64,000 nt of DNA from Cycas panzhihuaensis (lineage: Eukaryota; Cycadophyta). Under the pieces are notes generated by a model. That model ran no database searches. It saw nothing but the letters and a program-made list of their open reading frames with translations, and was not told the DNA's origin. Below, in pieces: positions 1-9,750 of this stretch (positions are counted from its first letter, which is position 1; the number at the start of each line of letters is the position of its first letter). The position numbers and the translations under genes were made by a program. The stretch is from positions 35,285,741 to 35,349,740 of the forward strand of contig CM041465.1 of the NCBI GenBank assembly GCA_023213395.1, in the 5' to 3' direction.

Positions 1-4
1 GAAA

Positions 5-277
5 ATGCATCTCTCAAGAGATGTCATCTTTGCTGAAGAAGATCATAAGGAGTTGTAAATAACATCCATGCAACCTCCCATTGACAAAGGCAAGAAGATT
101 GTTGAGGCCTTCCTTCCCTCTCAATCTTCTACACCATGTACATTATCTGCACCCACTGGACTGTCTACATTAACTGATTTTGCTCCACTTGATCCAAGCA
201 CATCTTCTGTTGATCAACCACTTAGACCAAACGATCTTGAGGTTCAAGTTACTTCGATTCAAAAGTTACCAAAATAG
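5..277 (+). pseudogene. pol: CopA integrase C-terminal tail and linker
   Basis: Codons 5-55 read through a motif SRDVIFAEE, the usual end of a copia integrase region, where the polyprotein reads S-R-D-V-x-F. A TAA stop follows at 56-58. A second open stretch (68-277, 69 codons) is rich in Ser, Thr and Pro, as expected of the poorly conserved linker between integrase and RT. It ends in TAG at 275-277. There is no catalytic core here because the window starts too late. The assignment rests on the motif and on the RT that follows. Confidence 0.7.
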
Positions 278-358
278 TACACACAAATAGTTTAGGATGG
301 CCACATTATTAAAAGAAAACATCCATCAAAATATCGGCAGCAGACCAATTATGCACTT

Positions 359-1456
359 ATGACTGAAGTGCTTTGTGTTGACGAGCCTTCCACTTTTGAG
401 GAGGCTTCTAAAAATGAAAATTGGAAGGCTGCCATGGATGAAGAAATCCATTCTATTGAAAAGAATGGTACTTGGAATTTGGTTGAATTGCCTAAACACA
501 AACAGGCAATTAGTTGTGAATGGGTCTACAAGACCAAATTCCATTATGATGGTTCACTTAAATGGCAGAAGGCCTACCTTATGGCAAAAGGATTCAAACA
601 AAAAGAAGGCATAGACTATGAGGAAACTTTTACACCAGTGGAAAATATGAACACCATCAGACTCATCTTGGCCTTAGCTACTCAATGCAAATGGCCAGTC
701 TATCAGATGGACGTGAAGAGCACCTTTCTTAATGGCGATCTTCGGGAGGAGGTATACTTAGAGCAACCTCTCAATTACAAGGTACAAAGCAAGGAGCATC
801 TAGTATGTCACCTAAAAAATGCACTATATGGCTTAAAACAAGCTCCAAGAGCATGGTACTTGAAGATTGATGATTACTTCTTAAGACATGGGTTTCATAG
901 ATCCACTTCAGACCCTAACCTATATATCAAACATGAAAAGAACCATGTAATTTTTGTTGCCTTGTGTGTAGATAACTTAGTGATCACTGGCAATGACACT
1001 AAGATGATAAACATTCTCCAGGATGACTTAAAGATAAGTTTCGAGATGACAGATCTTGGACTTCTCCATTATTTCTTAGGCTTTGAGGTATGGCAATAGC
1101 CAGGCTATATCTTCATCTCCCAAGCGAAATATTCTTAGGATATTTTGCAGTAGTTCAGGATGCACGACTACAAACCAACGCCTACACTAATGGAGAATGG
1201 ATCTAAGCTTACTCTCAATGAGGAATCTGCACCTGCAGATCCCACACTTTACCGACAATTGATTGGGAGCCTCATTTATCTTACCAACACTCGACTGGAC
1301 ATTTCATTTGCAGTTGGGATTTGCTCACGATACATGTCTCAACCTAATCAGATACATTGGAATACAACTAAACACATACTTAAATACATAAAAGGCACAT
1401 TGCAGCATGGCCTTGAGTATGCATATAATGAGAACTTCACTCTGGAAGGGTTCTGA
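359..1456 (+). pseudogene. pol: CopA reverse transcriptase (RVT_2 type)
   Basis: This is a copia reverse transcriptase, which copies element RNA into cDNA in virus-like particles. The N-terminal signature (WKAAMDEE, NGTWNLVELP, CEWVYKTKF) is at about residues 22-62 of the open stretch. The family motifs YQMDVKSTFLNGDL and LYGLKQAPRAWY follow. The catalytic YVDD motif reads CVDN, so the second aspartate is lost through a G-to-A change. The first in-frame stop is TAG at 1097, followed by stops at 1136, 1151 and 1454. The reading frame continues unchanged across these stops, with NTRLDISFAVG visible near 1290. It is a pseudogene. Confidence 0.93.
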
Positions 1457-1921
1457 AATTCTGATTGGGCAGGTTGCCAAGATTGCAGGAGATCAACCTC
1501 GGGATACTATTTTTCCCTTGGTTCAGCAGTTGTTTCGTAGAGTTGCAAGAAGCCACCTAATGTTACCTTATCCTCCACTGAAGTAGAGTATAAAGCTATA
1601 GTCAGTGTAGCTTGTGAAGCTATCTGGCTACGATAGATTCTTGGGGAACTTGGACTTGAGCAAAATCACCCCACCAAGATATATTGTGACAATCAAAGTA
1701 TACTCAAGTTAGCCAAGAATCTAGTTTTTCATGCCCGAATAAAACACATCAAGGTTTACCATCACTTCATCAGAGAGCATGTGCAGAATGGTGAGATCAA
1801 CCTCCAGTACAGACCTACAGAGGAGCAGATAACATATATCTTTACCAAGCCTCTTAGTAGAGAAAAGTTTATAAAATTCAGAAATGGTCTTGGTATCCGA
1901 CTTAACAATATAAACAGTAAG
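1457..1921 (+). pseudogene. pol: CopA RNase H domain
   Basis: This is the RNase H part of pol, which removes the RNA strand during reverse transcription. Same frame as the RT. Visible motifs are NSDWAGCQD, SSTEVEYKA, CDNQSILKLAKN and RPTEEQITYIFTKPL, in the order typical of copia RNase H. Stops at 1538 (TAG where Trp is usual) and 1634 (TAG where Gln is usual) break it. The last 65 codons (from 1781) stay open and run through the polypurine tract into the LTR, a common copia layout. Confidence 0.9.
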
Positions 1922-1926
1922 GGGGG
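1916..1926 (+). other. CopA polypurine tract
   Basis: AGTAAGGGGGG lies directly before the LTR that starts TGTTAAAC. This is the position and composition of the plus-strand primer of LTR retrotransposons. Confidence 0.85.
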
Positions 1927-2007
1927 TGTTAAACCTTATGTTTACATGTTAAGGTTATATACTTTAATTTTTATGTAATATGTGTACTTTTGTACTTTAG
2001 GGATGGC

Positions 2008-2190
2008 TTATCACTTAAGTGATAAAGTGCACACCCACATTTTTTCTAGTGACACAATGTTGTCACTAAAGGGTCAAATGGACCCTCATGCATTTTTGCT
2101 CACATGAGAGCCCAAAAGGACACATGTCCTACATGCAAGGTATGTATCTTGGATGTTTGACACTTGTCAAACATCCAAGACCTTAGGTCT
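2008..2190. repeat. Array of six inverted repeats in the CopA LTR
   Basis: Six separate inverted repeats lie end to end. They are an 18-bp perfect palindrome (2008-2025); 8-bp arms at 2047-2054/2061-2068; 5-bp arms at 2071-2075/2081-2085; 6-bp arms at 2117-2122/2125-2130; 16-bp perfect arms at 2147-2162/2165-2180; and 6-bp arms at 2178-2183/2185-2190. All lie in U3, just upstream of the TATA box. Confidence 0.85.
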
Positions 2191-2202
2191 CTCATTTCAC
2201 TC

Positions 2203-2210
2203 TATATAAT
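2203..2210 (+). promoter_or_regulatory. CopA LTR TATA box
   Basis: TATATAAT sits in the LTR, 13 bp after the last inverted repeat. Position and sequence fit the element's Pol II promoter. The start site is not visible. Confidence 0.6.
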
Positions 2211-2550
2211 GAGACCTCTTCTCATTGTCTCATAAGAGAGTTGGAGTTGTATTATTATGCTGTCAGTTTACTAATCAAATTGTTTATTCTTTGGAGGTTG
2301 GACCATTTTCAACTCCACACATTGGGTATCATTTCTCTTGCTCATTCATTTTATGCTTTGTCTCTTATGCTTTCTTTTACCTTGAGAGTATTATATTTGT
2401 TAAGTATTTGTGCTTCTAGAACTAGAGTGATCCTAGCTTTTAGATCTTGGGACTGTGAGGCCATTAAGCCTCTTTTCATAGTAGCATCTCTAGCAAGTGC
2501 AAATTCTGATTCTTCATTACAGTTGGTCTAGTCTGATTGTGATGAAGATC

Positions 2551-3036
2551 CTATAAGTAACCATCTTCAAACACAACTTGCTTGTCATCATTGTCCTGTA
2601 TAAGTTCTTGATCACCATATACAATAGTGATTTCTTCAACCTTAGGAGTAGAGTCTTGATCAACTTGCATACTTTTTGAACTTGAATCAATACTCAAAGA
2701 AGGAACATCATTCAAACTTGAATCAATACTTAAAGTAGGAATACGATCAATATAAGACTCATCCTTTATAGGATTATTAGATTTATATTCAATTTCTCTT
2801 GAAATCATGGTTTCATCTATATAAGCCTTTATCAACTCATCACTTTCAACGTATTCATCAGTAGTTATAATCTCATCAATACATTCAGCCATCGTTTCTT
2901 TACATTCAGTAGAAATTTCATCAGTACTCATACCTTCTTCATTTTGACATGTTGTTTCATTAGTGTTGATGATATTTTCTTCATTCGTTATATCTATACC
3001 ATAACCATAATTGGCCTTAACTACCTTTTCAATCAT
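2551..3036 (-). pseudogene. CopB acidic open reading frame after gag
   Basis: This is 161 codons in the same frame as the gag fragment upstream, separated from it only by two adjacent TAA codons (3042-3037). The product is very acidic and rich in Glu, Asp, Ile, Ser and Thr. It holds a short internal repeat around LSIDSS (twice in about 20 residues). There are no zinc knuckles, protease or integrase motifs. I do not recognise it. It could be the end of a divergent Gag or a linker joined by deletion. The start at 3036 is only the first Met after the stops; the protein would originally have read through. Confidence 0.45.
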
Positions 3037-3039
3037 TTA

Positions 3040-3330
3040 TTATGTCTCTTTAGGAGTTTGTTCAAATACTTCCCTTAGAAAATCCCAAGCTTCTTTAGTA
3101 GTACTTGCATGTAGAATCACAGGAATGACAAAATGGTATTCAGAAGGAAGATCAGCCTCGTTGAATGTAGCATGAATCATAATGAATGCCTTTCTGTCTT
3201 TCTTCTCAAGCATTTTCTTTTCTTCTTCATCCTTAGGGATATCATATCTATTAGTAACAATCTTCCACAAACCTCTAGCTATAAAAAAGCATCTCATTTT
3301 AATCATCCAAAAAAGTAGTCTTCACCTTTA
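3040..3330 (-). pseudogene. gag: CopB Gag N-terminal region (copia type)
   Basis: Gag forms the particle shell around element RNA. The reading IKMRCFFIARGLWKIVTNRYD followed by KKDRKAFIMIHATF and TTKEAWDFLREVFE is the typical N-terminal Gag layout of plant copia elements (DUF4219/UBN2 families). The first Met at 3306 is internal, because the family starts 10-20 residues earlier. Upstream (3331-3420) the frame differs, implying a frameshift. It ends in tandem TAA codons at 3042-3037. Confidence 0.8.
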
Positions 3331-3420
3331 CACTTAAGTATTAGAAGAAACGAATCCCTTAAGTAGTATTCATTTGTTTTAGGGACATACATGACTACAT
3401 CATTATCCTCCATGATTGTA

Positions 3421-4690
3421 AATGTCATTTTATAACACCATGTCCTTTTTTAATCAACAAATTCACCTATCAATCTCAACAAACTTTCTCATATCTCATG
3501 TCTCTTATATTACTAACTTCATCATCATATCATTGCCTTACGCATCTCACATATGCCAAATAGTCACATACAAAGAATATCTGAAACACTTACTTCACTA
3601 TAGAATCAAGGCTTATACCACATACATCTCACAGAAATCATACATACCTCATGTCATCATTAAGTTGCCAAGACACATCACACTTCACTTGATTACTCAC
3701 AACTCATTACTCATATGTAACTCAACAAAGTCTTACAATAAACTCATCTTTCTTTACTCGTTCATATCATTAAAACATACCTAATTTTGACCTTAACATA
3801 CCCAACAAAGTGTCCAATCTTGTCAAAGATTCACAATTGCCTTATTTGACCACACATCCTTTATCATTTCCCATAGCATTGCCATATCACCATAGCATGT
3901 CATTGTCATAATAGCTCTTTATGTAACCACATACAACATGCTTCAATCACATACTTGAACATGTTATTCCCTGATTACCATATAATTTACATGAATTAAG
4001 CACCTCATTACCTCAAATGCCCATAAAGCTCCTTCAAGTAAATCACATTCCAAGAATCACTAAGTTTCCATATGCCATCCAACTCATTCAATCAAACACA
4101 TGCATCATCACTTCATTACCATACTATGGCATCATCACAATAGTTCTCTCATACAAACAAATGTAAGAAAGCACTCAAATTGCCATTAAACAATCACCAT
4201 CATGCATCTCGAGTTGCCAATAGTCACCCTCATCAACATGACTTAATGTCGTATCACATCGCAAAGTACTCTCCCATGTATAATATACACAAGAAAGGCT
4301 CAAACAGTCACCTCATCAATGCATCATATCATCAAAGTACTTTCACATAATCGCATGCTAAAGAGCACTATATCACTAGCATGCCTCATAAACTCTCTCA
4401 TGCACTCACATTCAAGATAACTAACATTGTTATCTTCTTTATTTCACCATATGCATGTCTCATCGTCACAACCATGTCTCATATCACCAATAAGTTAGGT
4501 ATTCAAAGACACTCACAAGCATCGCCATATCACAAAGTTACCTCATATTGTAACATTACCCAACTTATGTAAATTACATGCAAGATAGCACTATGCCAAT
4601 TCTAAATGTCACTACTTTTTCACCAATTAAGAGTGAAAAACACTTATATCACCTCATTACCATTGCCTCATTCATGTCACCATATCAATA
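3421..4690. repeat. G-poor degenerate tandem repeat in the CopB leader
   Basis: The plus strand is almost free of G over about 1.27 kb (for example 2 G in 3481-3540) and is filled with cat/cac/tca motifs. Related blocks recur. CAAAGTAC occurs at 4262 and 4333, about 71 bp apart. AAGAAAGCACTC-like blocks occur near 4165, 4291, 4361, 4506 and 4579, mostly about 70-72 bp or multiples apart. I read it as a decayed minisatellite. Plus-strand open stretches here (such as 3422-3784) have no family features. Confidence 0.6.
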
Positions 4691-5298
4691 TAAAATCTTT
4701 AAATTCCTAAAAAACTTATTTTTGAAAATATATATATATATAATTCAAAAATACATAAAATATGGATGGAAATAATGGCCTCTAAAATATGATTCCAATG
4801 GTTTAAATGAAATTGAATTCTGATATCTAGATCAAAAGTTATGCCTCTTTTAAAATTTTCACAATTAAGGTTTCTAAGGACTATAATAATGCCTTCTAAT
4901 AAACTACTAATAACTTTTTACTCTAAACTCTAATGAATCTCAAACCACTTCCATTAGAAAGTAAATTAAAAAATGTACATAATCAAAAAAATTTGAGGTC
5001 ATTTAGATACATGTAGCCAAATTTATGGCTCTTTGCAGTTGAAGTTATAGATCTATCCCAAAAAATATGACAACAAAAAAAATAGGCCGAAATTAATTTT
5101 GTTGTAATTTTCGTACTTTTACCCAAAAATCTATAGTGCAACCACTCAAAATTTATAGAATGAGCTATTTTGTCTCAATTTCACCATTACTTTTCAGAAA
5201 TTTCAATGTTTATTCTCTCGAATATGCTTTCAACCCTTGATGGCACCTTCTAAATCACCACTCTGATACCGAACAAAAACACCTCTCTCAACCTAAGC
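4691..5298. other. AT-rich leader of CopB, no gene seen
   Basis: AT-rich DNA with a short TA run near 4728. It lies between the tandem repeat and the primer site. I see no open frame or motif except a second primer-site-like block at 5261-5270. Confidence 0.5.
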
Positions 5299-5310
5299 AC
5301 TCTGATACCA
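5299..5310 (-). other. CopB tRNA-iMet primer binding site
   Basis: The minus strand reads TGGTATCAGAGT directly after the LTR end, matching the initiator-Met tRNA primer site common in plant LTR elements. A second CTCTGATACC block lies at 5261-5270, 39 bp further into the leader. Confidence 0.85.
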
Positions 5311-5546
5311 TGTTGGAAAATAGAACTTGCAATAAGGTATTTGCAAACATAACCAAATAGAACAAAAGCACCTCCATAAGATCAAATGGTACCCTTAAGG
5401 TGCCTCCATTGTATTAACAAAATATTATTACAACATCATATAATATGATATACTATGTTATGTATTTATAATACATGTCAATATAGAGAGAGTGGGATCC
5501 ACATGCATATGGGATAAAACAAATGTGCATTATCAATATTCCAACA
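5311..5546 (-). repeat. CopB 5' LTR
   Basis: 236 bp bounded by TGTTGGAA and TTCCAACA, an 8-bp inverted terminal repeat. The primer site follows at once on the minus strand, so this is a 5' LTR and not a solo LTR. No matching target duplication flanks it, as expected if only one end of the element is present. Confidence 0.8.
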
Positions 5547-6794
5547 AGGATGGTTCCTCTATAATGGCTTTACCTTTTTCAACTCTATTATCTCCAAAGG
5601 ATGGTGATGGATATGCACTCATTAGTTTAGAGTCACAACTTGTATCCTCTGAGGCTCTATTATCAGCTTCCAATGTTTGGCGTAATTTATGTTTATTCCC
5701 CCCCCCCCCGAAAATTTTAGAATCTGAACATCATACTTGATAACATGATTATAGCAGCGTGAGGGTACTTTGGAGTCCAGTTTAAGTAACTGATCCTTTG
5801 TCTCTATAAAAATGGCATCTCTGGTAACGATATTTTTTTATTGTGAAGGTATAAAGACCTTAAACCCTTTCTTATCCATAGGGTATCAAACAAAAATGCC
5901 TTTCAGTGCCCTTGTCTGGAGTTTATTTCGATCTGAATCCAGAATGTGGGAATAGCATATAGAGCTAAAAATTTTGAAGTAGTGAATAATGGGGGCTTGT
6001 CCTGACCACTTTTCATTAGGTGCTTGTCCTTCCTTTGATGGGCTAACAACATTGATATAATAAACAACTGTCCAGATTGCTTCGACCCATAGGTAGGCAG
6101 GTACATTTTTGTATATCAACATAGCCTTAGCCATGCTCATAATTGTCCTATTCATGCGCTCAGTAACTCCATTTTGTTATGGGGTACCTGCTATTGTTGT
6201 TTGATGCTTAATGCCATTGTCTCGAAGGTAGCTTTCAAACTCATGTGAGGTATATTCACCTTCATTATCCGTTTGAAGACATTTGAGTTGATAACTCGAC
6301 TCCTTTTCAGTGTGGGCTTTGAATTCTTTGAATATATGGAAGGCTTCATCTTTCTTATGTAGAAAAGCTACCTATACTTTTCTAGTGAAATCATCAATAA
6401 AAGAGATATAATATAATTTGCCCTTCAGTGAAGGAATGAAAATTGGCCTGCATAAATCAGAGTGTACCAATTGTAATGGATGACTTGATTTCCACTGACT
6501 TTTAGAAAAGGGCTGTTGATAAGATTTTGCAATGATGCAAGCTTCACATTTAAAAGTCTTAGAGAAGAACTTTAGAAGATTTAGAAGAGTGTTAGAAAGA
6601 TCTCTAAGTCTATCAATGTGAACATGGCCCATGAGAGCATGCCAAAGAGCTTCTGGTGATAACGTTGGATGGGTCAAGATGGAATTAAATGTAAATTCTT
6701 CATTAGCATAAGGGCTTTGGGCACAATGGGCTTTAGAAAATGGAGAACCATTCAGTTGAAAGAGTTTACCAGAGAGATGTCCAGTCAAAACCAC
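5547..6794 (-). pseudogene. pol: CopC integrase with pre-integrase zinc finger
   Basis: Integrase joins element cDNA to the genome. An HHCC-type zinc finger is visible (WHALMGHVH followed by CEACIIAK), then HSDLCRPI with the first catalytic Asp. TDNEGEYTS (Asp codon at 6267-6269) and a Glu codon at 6159-6161 follow; the last two are spaced 35 residues apart, as in the D-D-35-E family. The catalytic triad is therefore kept. Stops interrupt the frame at 6372 (TAG where Trp is usual), near 6177 (TAA where Gln is usual), at 5886 and near 5838. The linker then runs, still in frame, to the CopB LTR. A 12-C run (5698-5709) lies in the linker. Confidence 0.9.
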
Positions 6795-7244
6795 TTGATT
6801 AGTTAGAGGGTGAATGACCTAGAGAGTTTGGTCATTTGCGGTTACACTCAGGTCAAATCCACGAGAGACAAGTATGGATAAGGAGAGTAGGTTTTGTTTG
6901 AGATTGGGTATGTATAAGACATCAAGCAATGTAAAATCTTCTAAGACTAGGAGTTTCAGGCGAATGTTACCAATTCCTTCAATAAGTTATTGTGATTTAT
7001 CATCCATGTGAATAACTTCTTGAATATTTAAATCAAATGTTTGATATAGACTACGATTACATGTTATATATTGAGTTGCTCCTATGTCCATGATCCACTG
7101 TCCATCAATTAAAGCCACACTATTTGTAATTCCAATAGGGATTGGCATTAGTGAAGGGAATTCACAAGTTATATATCCACATCGAGCTTTAAAGTATCTC
7201 TTTGGTTGGTCAATGGCATTTAATGTTGAAGACCCCTCAATTCT
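6795..7244 (-). pseudogene. pol: CopC aspartic protease region
   Basis: In the frame shared with integrase, the stretch reads GQWIMDIGATQYIT, which matches the active-site region of copia proteases (D-S-G-A). The Ser is Ile here, while the catalytic Asp and Gly remain. DVLYIPNLKQNLLSL follows, the usual protease end before the pre-integrase finger. Stops near 6990 (TAA) and 6821 (TAG) interrupt it. The protease would cut the Gag-Pol polyprotein. Confidence 0.8.
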
Positions 7245-7460
7245 TTAAATGTATACTTGTACAAAACCTGTACCACTAAAGGATTCTTCACAAGTTTCTT
7301 CAATATTGTGAGCTTCATGTTTTGGTTGGAACTTGGCTAACTTATAAGTGATGGTTTTGCAGTCTTTTGCTAAGTGTCCTTTACAGTTACACCGGAAGCA
7401 GGTGTCGTAGTTATTGTTGGTATGATAGGTGTAGGCTGCAAGTAGGCTCTCCAAAGGCAT
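7245..7460 (-). pseudogene. gag: CopC Gag C-terminus with zinc knuckle
   Basis: 71 codons contain an intact CX2CX4HX4C zinc knuckle (CFRCNCKGHLAKDC, residues 21-34), the RNA-binding motif of Gag. The Met at 7460 follows an in-frame TGA, so it is not the true Gag start. The frame is the same as that of the protease downstream. The N-terminal Gag domain is not recognisable upstream. Confidence 0.85.
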
Positions 7461-9430
7461 TCATACTTTGTAGTATTTTTAAGTCCAGTATACCATAGAT
7501 TCTAATTTTCTTTGCCTTTCAATATGCAGTTAACATTCTACTTGAATTGAGATGATATGGTAATGATGAAGAAGTAGAAGAGATGATAGAAGTATGTGCC
7601 ACTGACACGTGTGGCTAGTACACCTGATGCATCAAGGATGTAGAAATGAATATTATGATAAGTATGAATATTATAGAGTTGGCAAAGAGTGGTGATGTGT
7701 GATACCACTAACCTCTAACTTATGTCCAAATGTAGGTGAGGTTTTGATGCCTAAGGCTTCTAGTATACGATTAAGGCCTTCACCTGTGATACCGCACATG
7801 TGCTTGGTGATGAAATCCAAGTCATAGTGGAGCCCAGGTACTTCTAGTCCTCACCCAGTTTACCAATGAGCAACTATATACCTCCTCTAAAGAGTCAAAC
7901 AATATTGTGTATCCCACAACTATGACAGATATTGGATCAAGTTAATTTTAATCTTACATTAAGGTTTTCAATTTTCCTTGGTGATTATCAAGATTATCCC
8001 TGATTGGAGGTTGTAGCTATGGCTAACCTGTCCCTCTACCACTATTCTGGTTAAGACTAGACCTAGTATGAAACTTAAACCTCTCTTAGGGCCTGGACTT
8101 CAGCCAACCCTGGTCTATTTCAACCAAGGTGAGTGTACGCACAAGTCAAGAATTGGCGGTATAGATTGTACAGATGAGATTCCTTTTAGGAATAGTATAA
8201 GATGTTTTTGAATAACTGAAAACTAAAATGGAAAGTTTTCAAATGTGCTTTCTTATTTTTCGTGATTGCTTTATTGTTGTTGCTTCTTTATATAATACTT
8301 TATGCTATGTGTGCAATAGAAAAAGCATGCTAGATTTAGTAAGGGAACTAGATGTTGCTTCCGATCCAAGGTTTCCCTTGCTTTAGTACAATGTTTCCAA
8401 ATATGTTTTTGGAAGTTTTGATACAAAAGCCATAATAGGCTAAAAAATCAAACCAACTTGCTGCTAAAATATTATTTTTTTTAAATCTATATGCATGTTA
8501 TTTTGCCATATTTTATTATTTTTTCATAAAATTTACAAATAATGATAAATGGGCATAATTTTTAAAAATGATATATATGAAGGCCTAAATGATGAAATCT
8601 GAATTTATGACAGAAGGAAAAAGTGTTCATAATGTTGTTTCTGATAGATTTATGAAGTTATATTTCTAAAAAGGCACAAAACAATTTCTGCCCAAAAAAA
8701 CACAAAAGCAAAATCCTGCCAGATCCACTATCTCAGAATCTGAACTTCAATATGTAAAAATTTACATTTTGACATGTACATCAACTTTCCCTTCTACACC
8801 ATCTCCAAAATCAACTAAAAAATTACCCAAAATGCCCTTGTAATATCCTTTATGGGGTTGAATAGGTAAATTCAACAACCGTAAAAAAACTACATAGATC
8901 TCAATAACTAGTGGATGAAATTTGATGAGATTTATCTTAAACTGATCCTAAGATATAAATCTACCAGATCCATTAATAAAACTTTCATATTGTTAGTTAA
9001 TAATTAAAGGACTTCATTGGAAAAGTACCTTAAATCACTTATCTACAAATTTTATGCTTTTTGTCTCAACCAAAACTCATTGATGAAAGATGAATCTGAA
9101 GTTGCTCTAGATGACAAAAATGATCCTCTAGCCAAGGTGACCTTGTATGCCAAATTTCATCAAAATCTGAGATGTTTAAGTTTTTTTATGAAATTTTAGG
9201 CCTTTAATACTTCTAAAGACTGTTCTGGCAGTTGAATAGCTTCAAAAACTTATATTATTCACCTCTAAATTTCTGCACACATAGATAAAGCAACAACATA
9301 TAAAGTACTATAATTTTAATATCTCAAAATATTAAAAATTAATGAATGCACTCTCAATACTTCACATTAAATGTGAAGGAGAGGCAAAATGACTCCATGT
9401 AAGTGGAGTGGAGTGAATAGATCCCCTTCT
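7461..9430. other. CopC leader and decayed gag, mostly featureless
   Basis: About 2 kb, AT-rich toward the right. The expected N-terminal Gag domain is not visible. One minus-strand stretch (about 7844 to 7680) is open for some 50 codons with a protein-like composition (see findings). Nothing else can be supported. Confidence 0.4.
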
Positions 9431-9443
9431 AGCTCTGATGCCA
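9431..9443 (-). other. CopC primer binding site
   Basis: The minus strand reads TGGCATCAGAGCT, one base away from the common TGGTATCAGAGC initiator-Met primer site. An LTR-like sequence starts two bases away. Confidence 0.65.
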
Positions 9444-9445
9444 AA

Positions 9446-9750
9446 TGAAGGAATGATGGATCTAGGAAATAAATCACTCACATGCATACAATGGCAATAG
9501 AGAATTAAAAAAAGATGAAACAAGATATGAAAGCAAGCTTAGATGTGAGAATGAATAATGACTCCCTCCTTGAGATTTTGCCTTTTATTATTGAGGGTGA
9601 GCATTAGGGTTAGGATTTTCCTGCCTAATGACATGAGCTTGAAATTACATCTAAATGCACATAAAGTGCATTTCATTAAGAGACTAATGCTAATCAATAT
9701 ATCCTAAGATCATATAATTAATCTACATAAATGACCTTGATACATTAACC
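9446..9750 (-). repeat. Candidate CopC 5' LTR, far end unresolved
   Basis: The plus strand starts TGAAGGAATG two bases after the primer site, as an LTR end should. The other end cannot be fixed. Sequence resembling the CopE leader begins by about 9900, so the LTR must stop before that. 9750 is an estimate. Confidence 0.4.

Larger units (their letters stand above)
1..2521 (+). mobile_element. CopA: 3' half of a Ty1/copia LTR retrotransposon
   Basis: The order is integrase tail, linker, RT, RNase H, polypurine tract and 3' LTR, which is the Ty1/copia order (integrase before RT). The 5' LTR, gag and most of integrase lie outside the window. The RT-RNase H part stays in one reading frame and is broken only by six stop codons. 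I infer an old copy that decayed by point mutation. The right flank starts GTTGG at 2522; the left target-site copy is not in view. Confidence 0.9.
1927..2521 (+). repeat. CopA 3' LTR
   Basis: It begins TGTTAAAC directly after the polypurine tract. The right end is set at ATTACA (2521) because it gives the TG...CA form. That end is inferred, since the partner LTR is outside the window. It contains a TATA box and a striking set of inverted repeats upstream of it (see findings). Confidence 0.7.
2522..5546 (-). mobile_element. CopB: 5' half of a minus-strand copia element
   Basis: Read on the minus strand, the order is LTR (5546 to 5311), initiator-Met primer site, about 2 kb leader, gag fragment (about 3330 to 3040) and an acidic open stretch (3036 to 2551). 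The pol genes and 3' LTR are absent, and CopA abuts at 2521. I infer that CopA inserted into CopB, and that CopB inserted into the linker region of CopC at 5546. That LTR and gag belong to one element is an inference from strand and order. Confidence 0.6.
5547..9750 (-). mobile_element. CopC: minus-strand copia element, gag to integrase
   Basis: On the minus strand the order is candidate LTR (from about 9750 to 9446), primer site, leader, Gag zinc knuckle, protease, integrase and linker. The element is cut by the CopB LTR at 5546, before RT. The zinc knuckle, protease and integrase share one reading frame over 1.9 kb and are interrupted only by stops. The link between this coding block and the LTR at 9446 is inferred from strand and distance. 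Confidence 0.65.

Noticed and set aside
2241-2531. 96-codon plus-strand ORF
   Set aside because: Falls entirely in the CopA LTR downstream of its TATA box and has no motif.
3422-3784. 120-codon plus-strand ORF
   Set aside because: Lies in the G-poor degenerate tandem repeat; His/Ile/Thr content follows base composition.
5311-5546. Solo LTR
   Set aside because: A primer site adjoins it and no target duplication flanks it; it is a 5' LTR with its internal region to the left.
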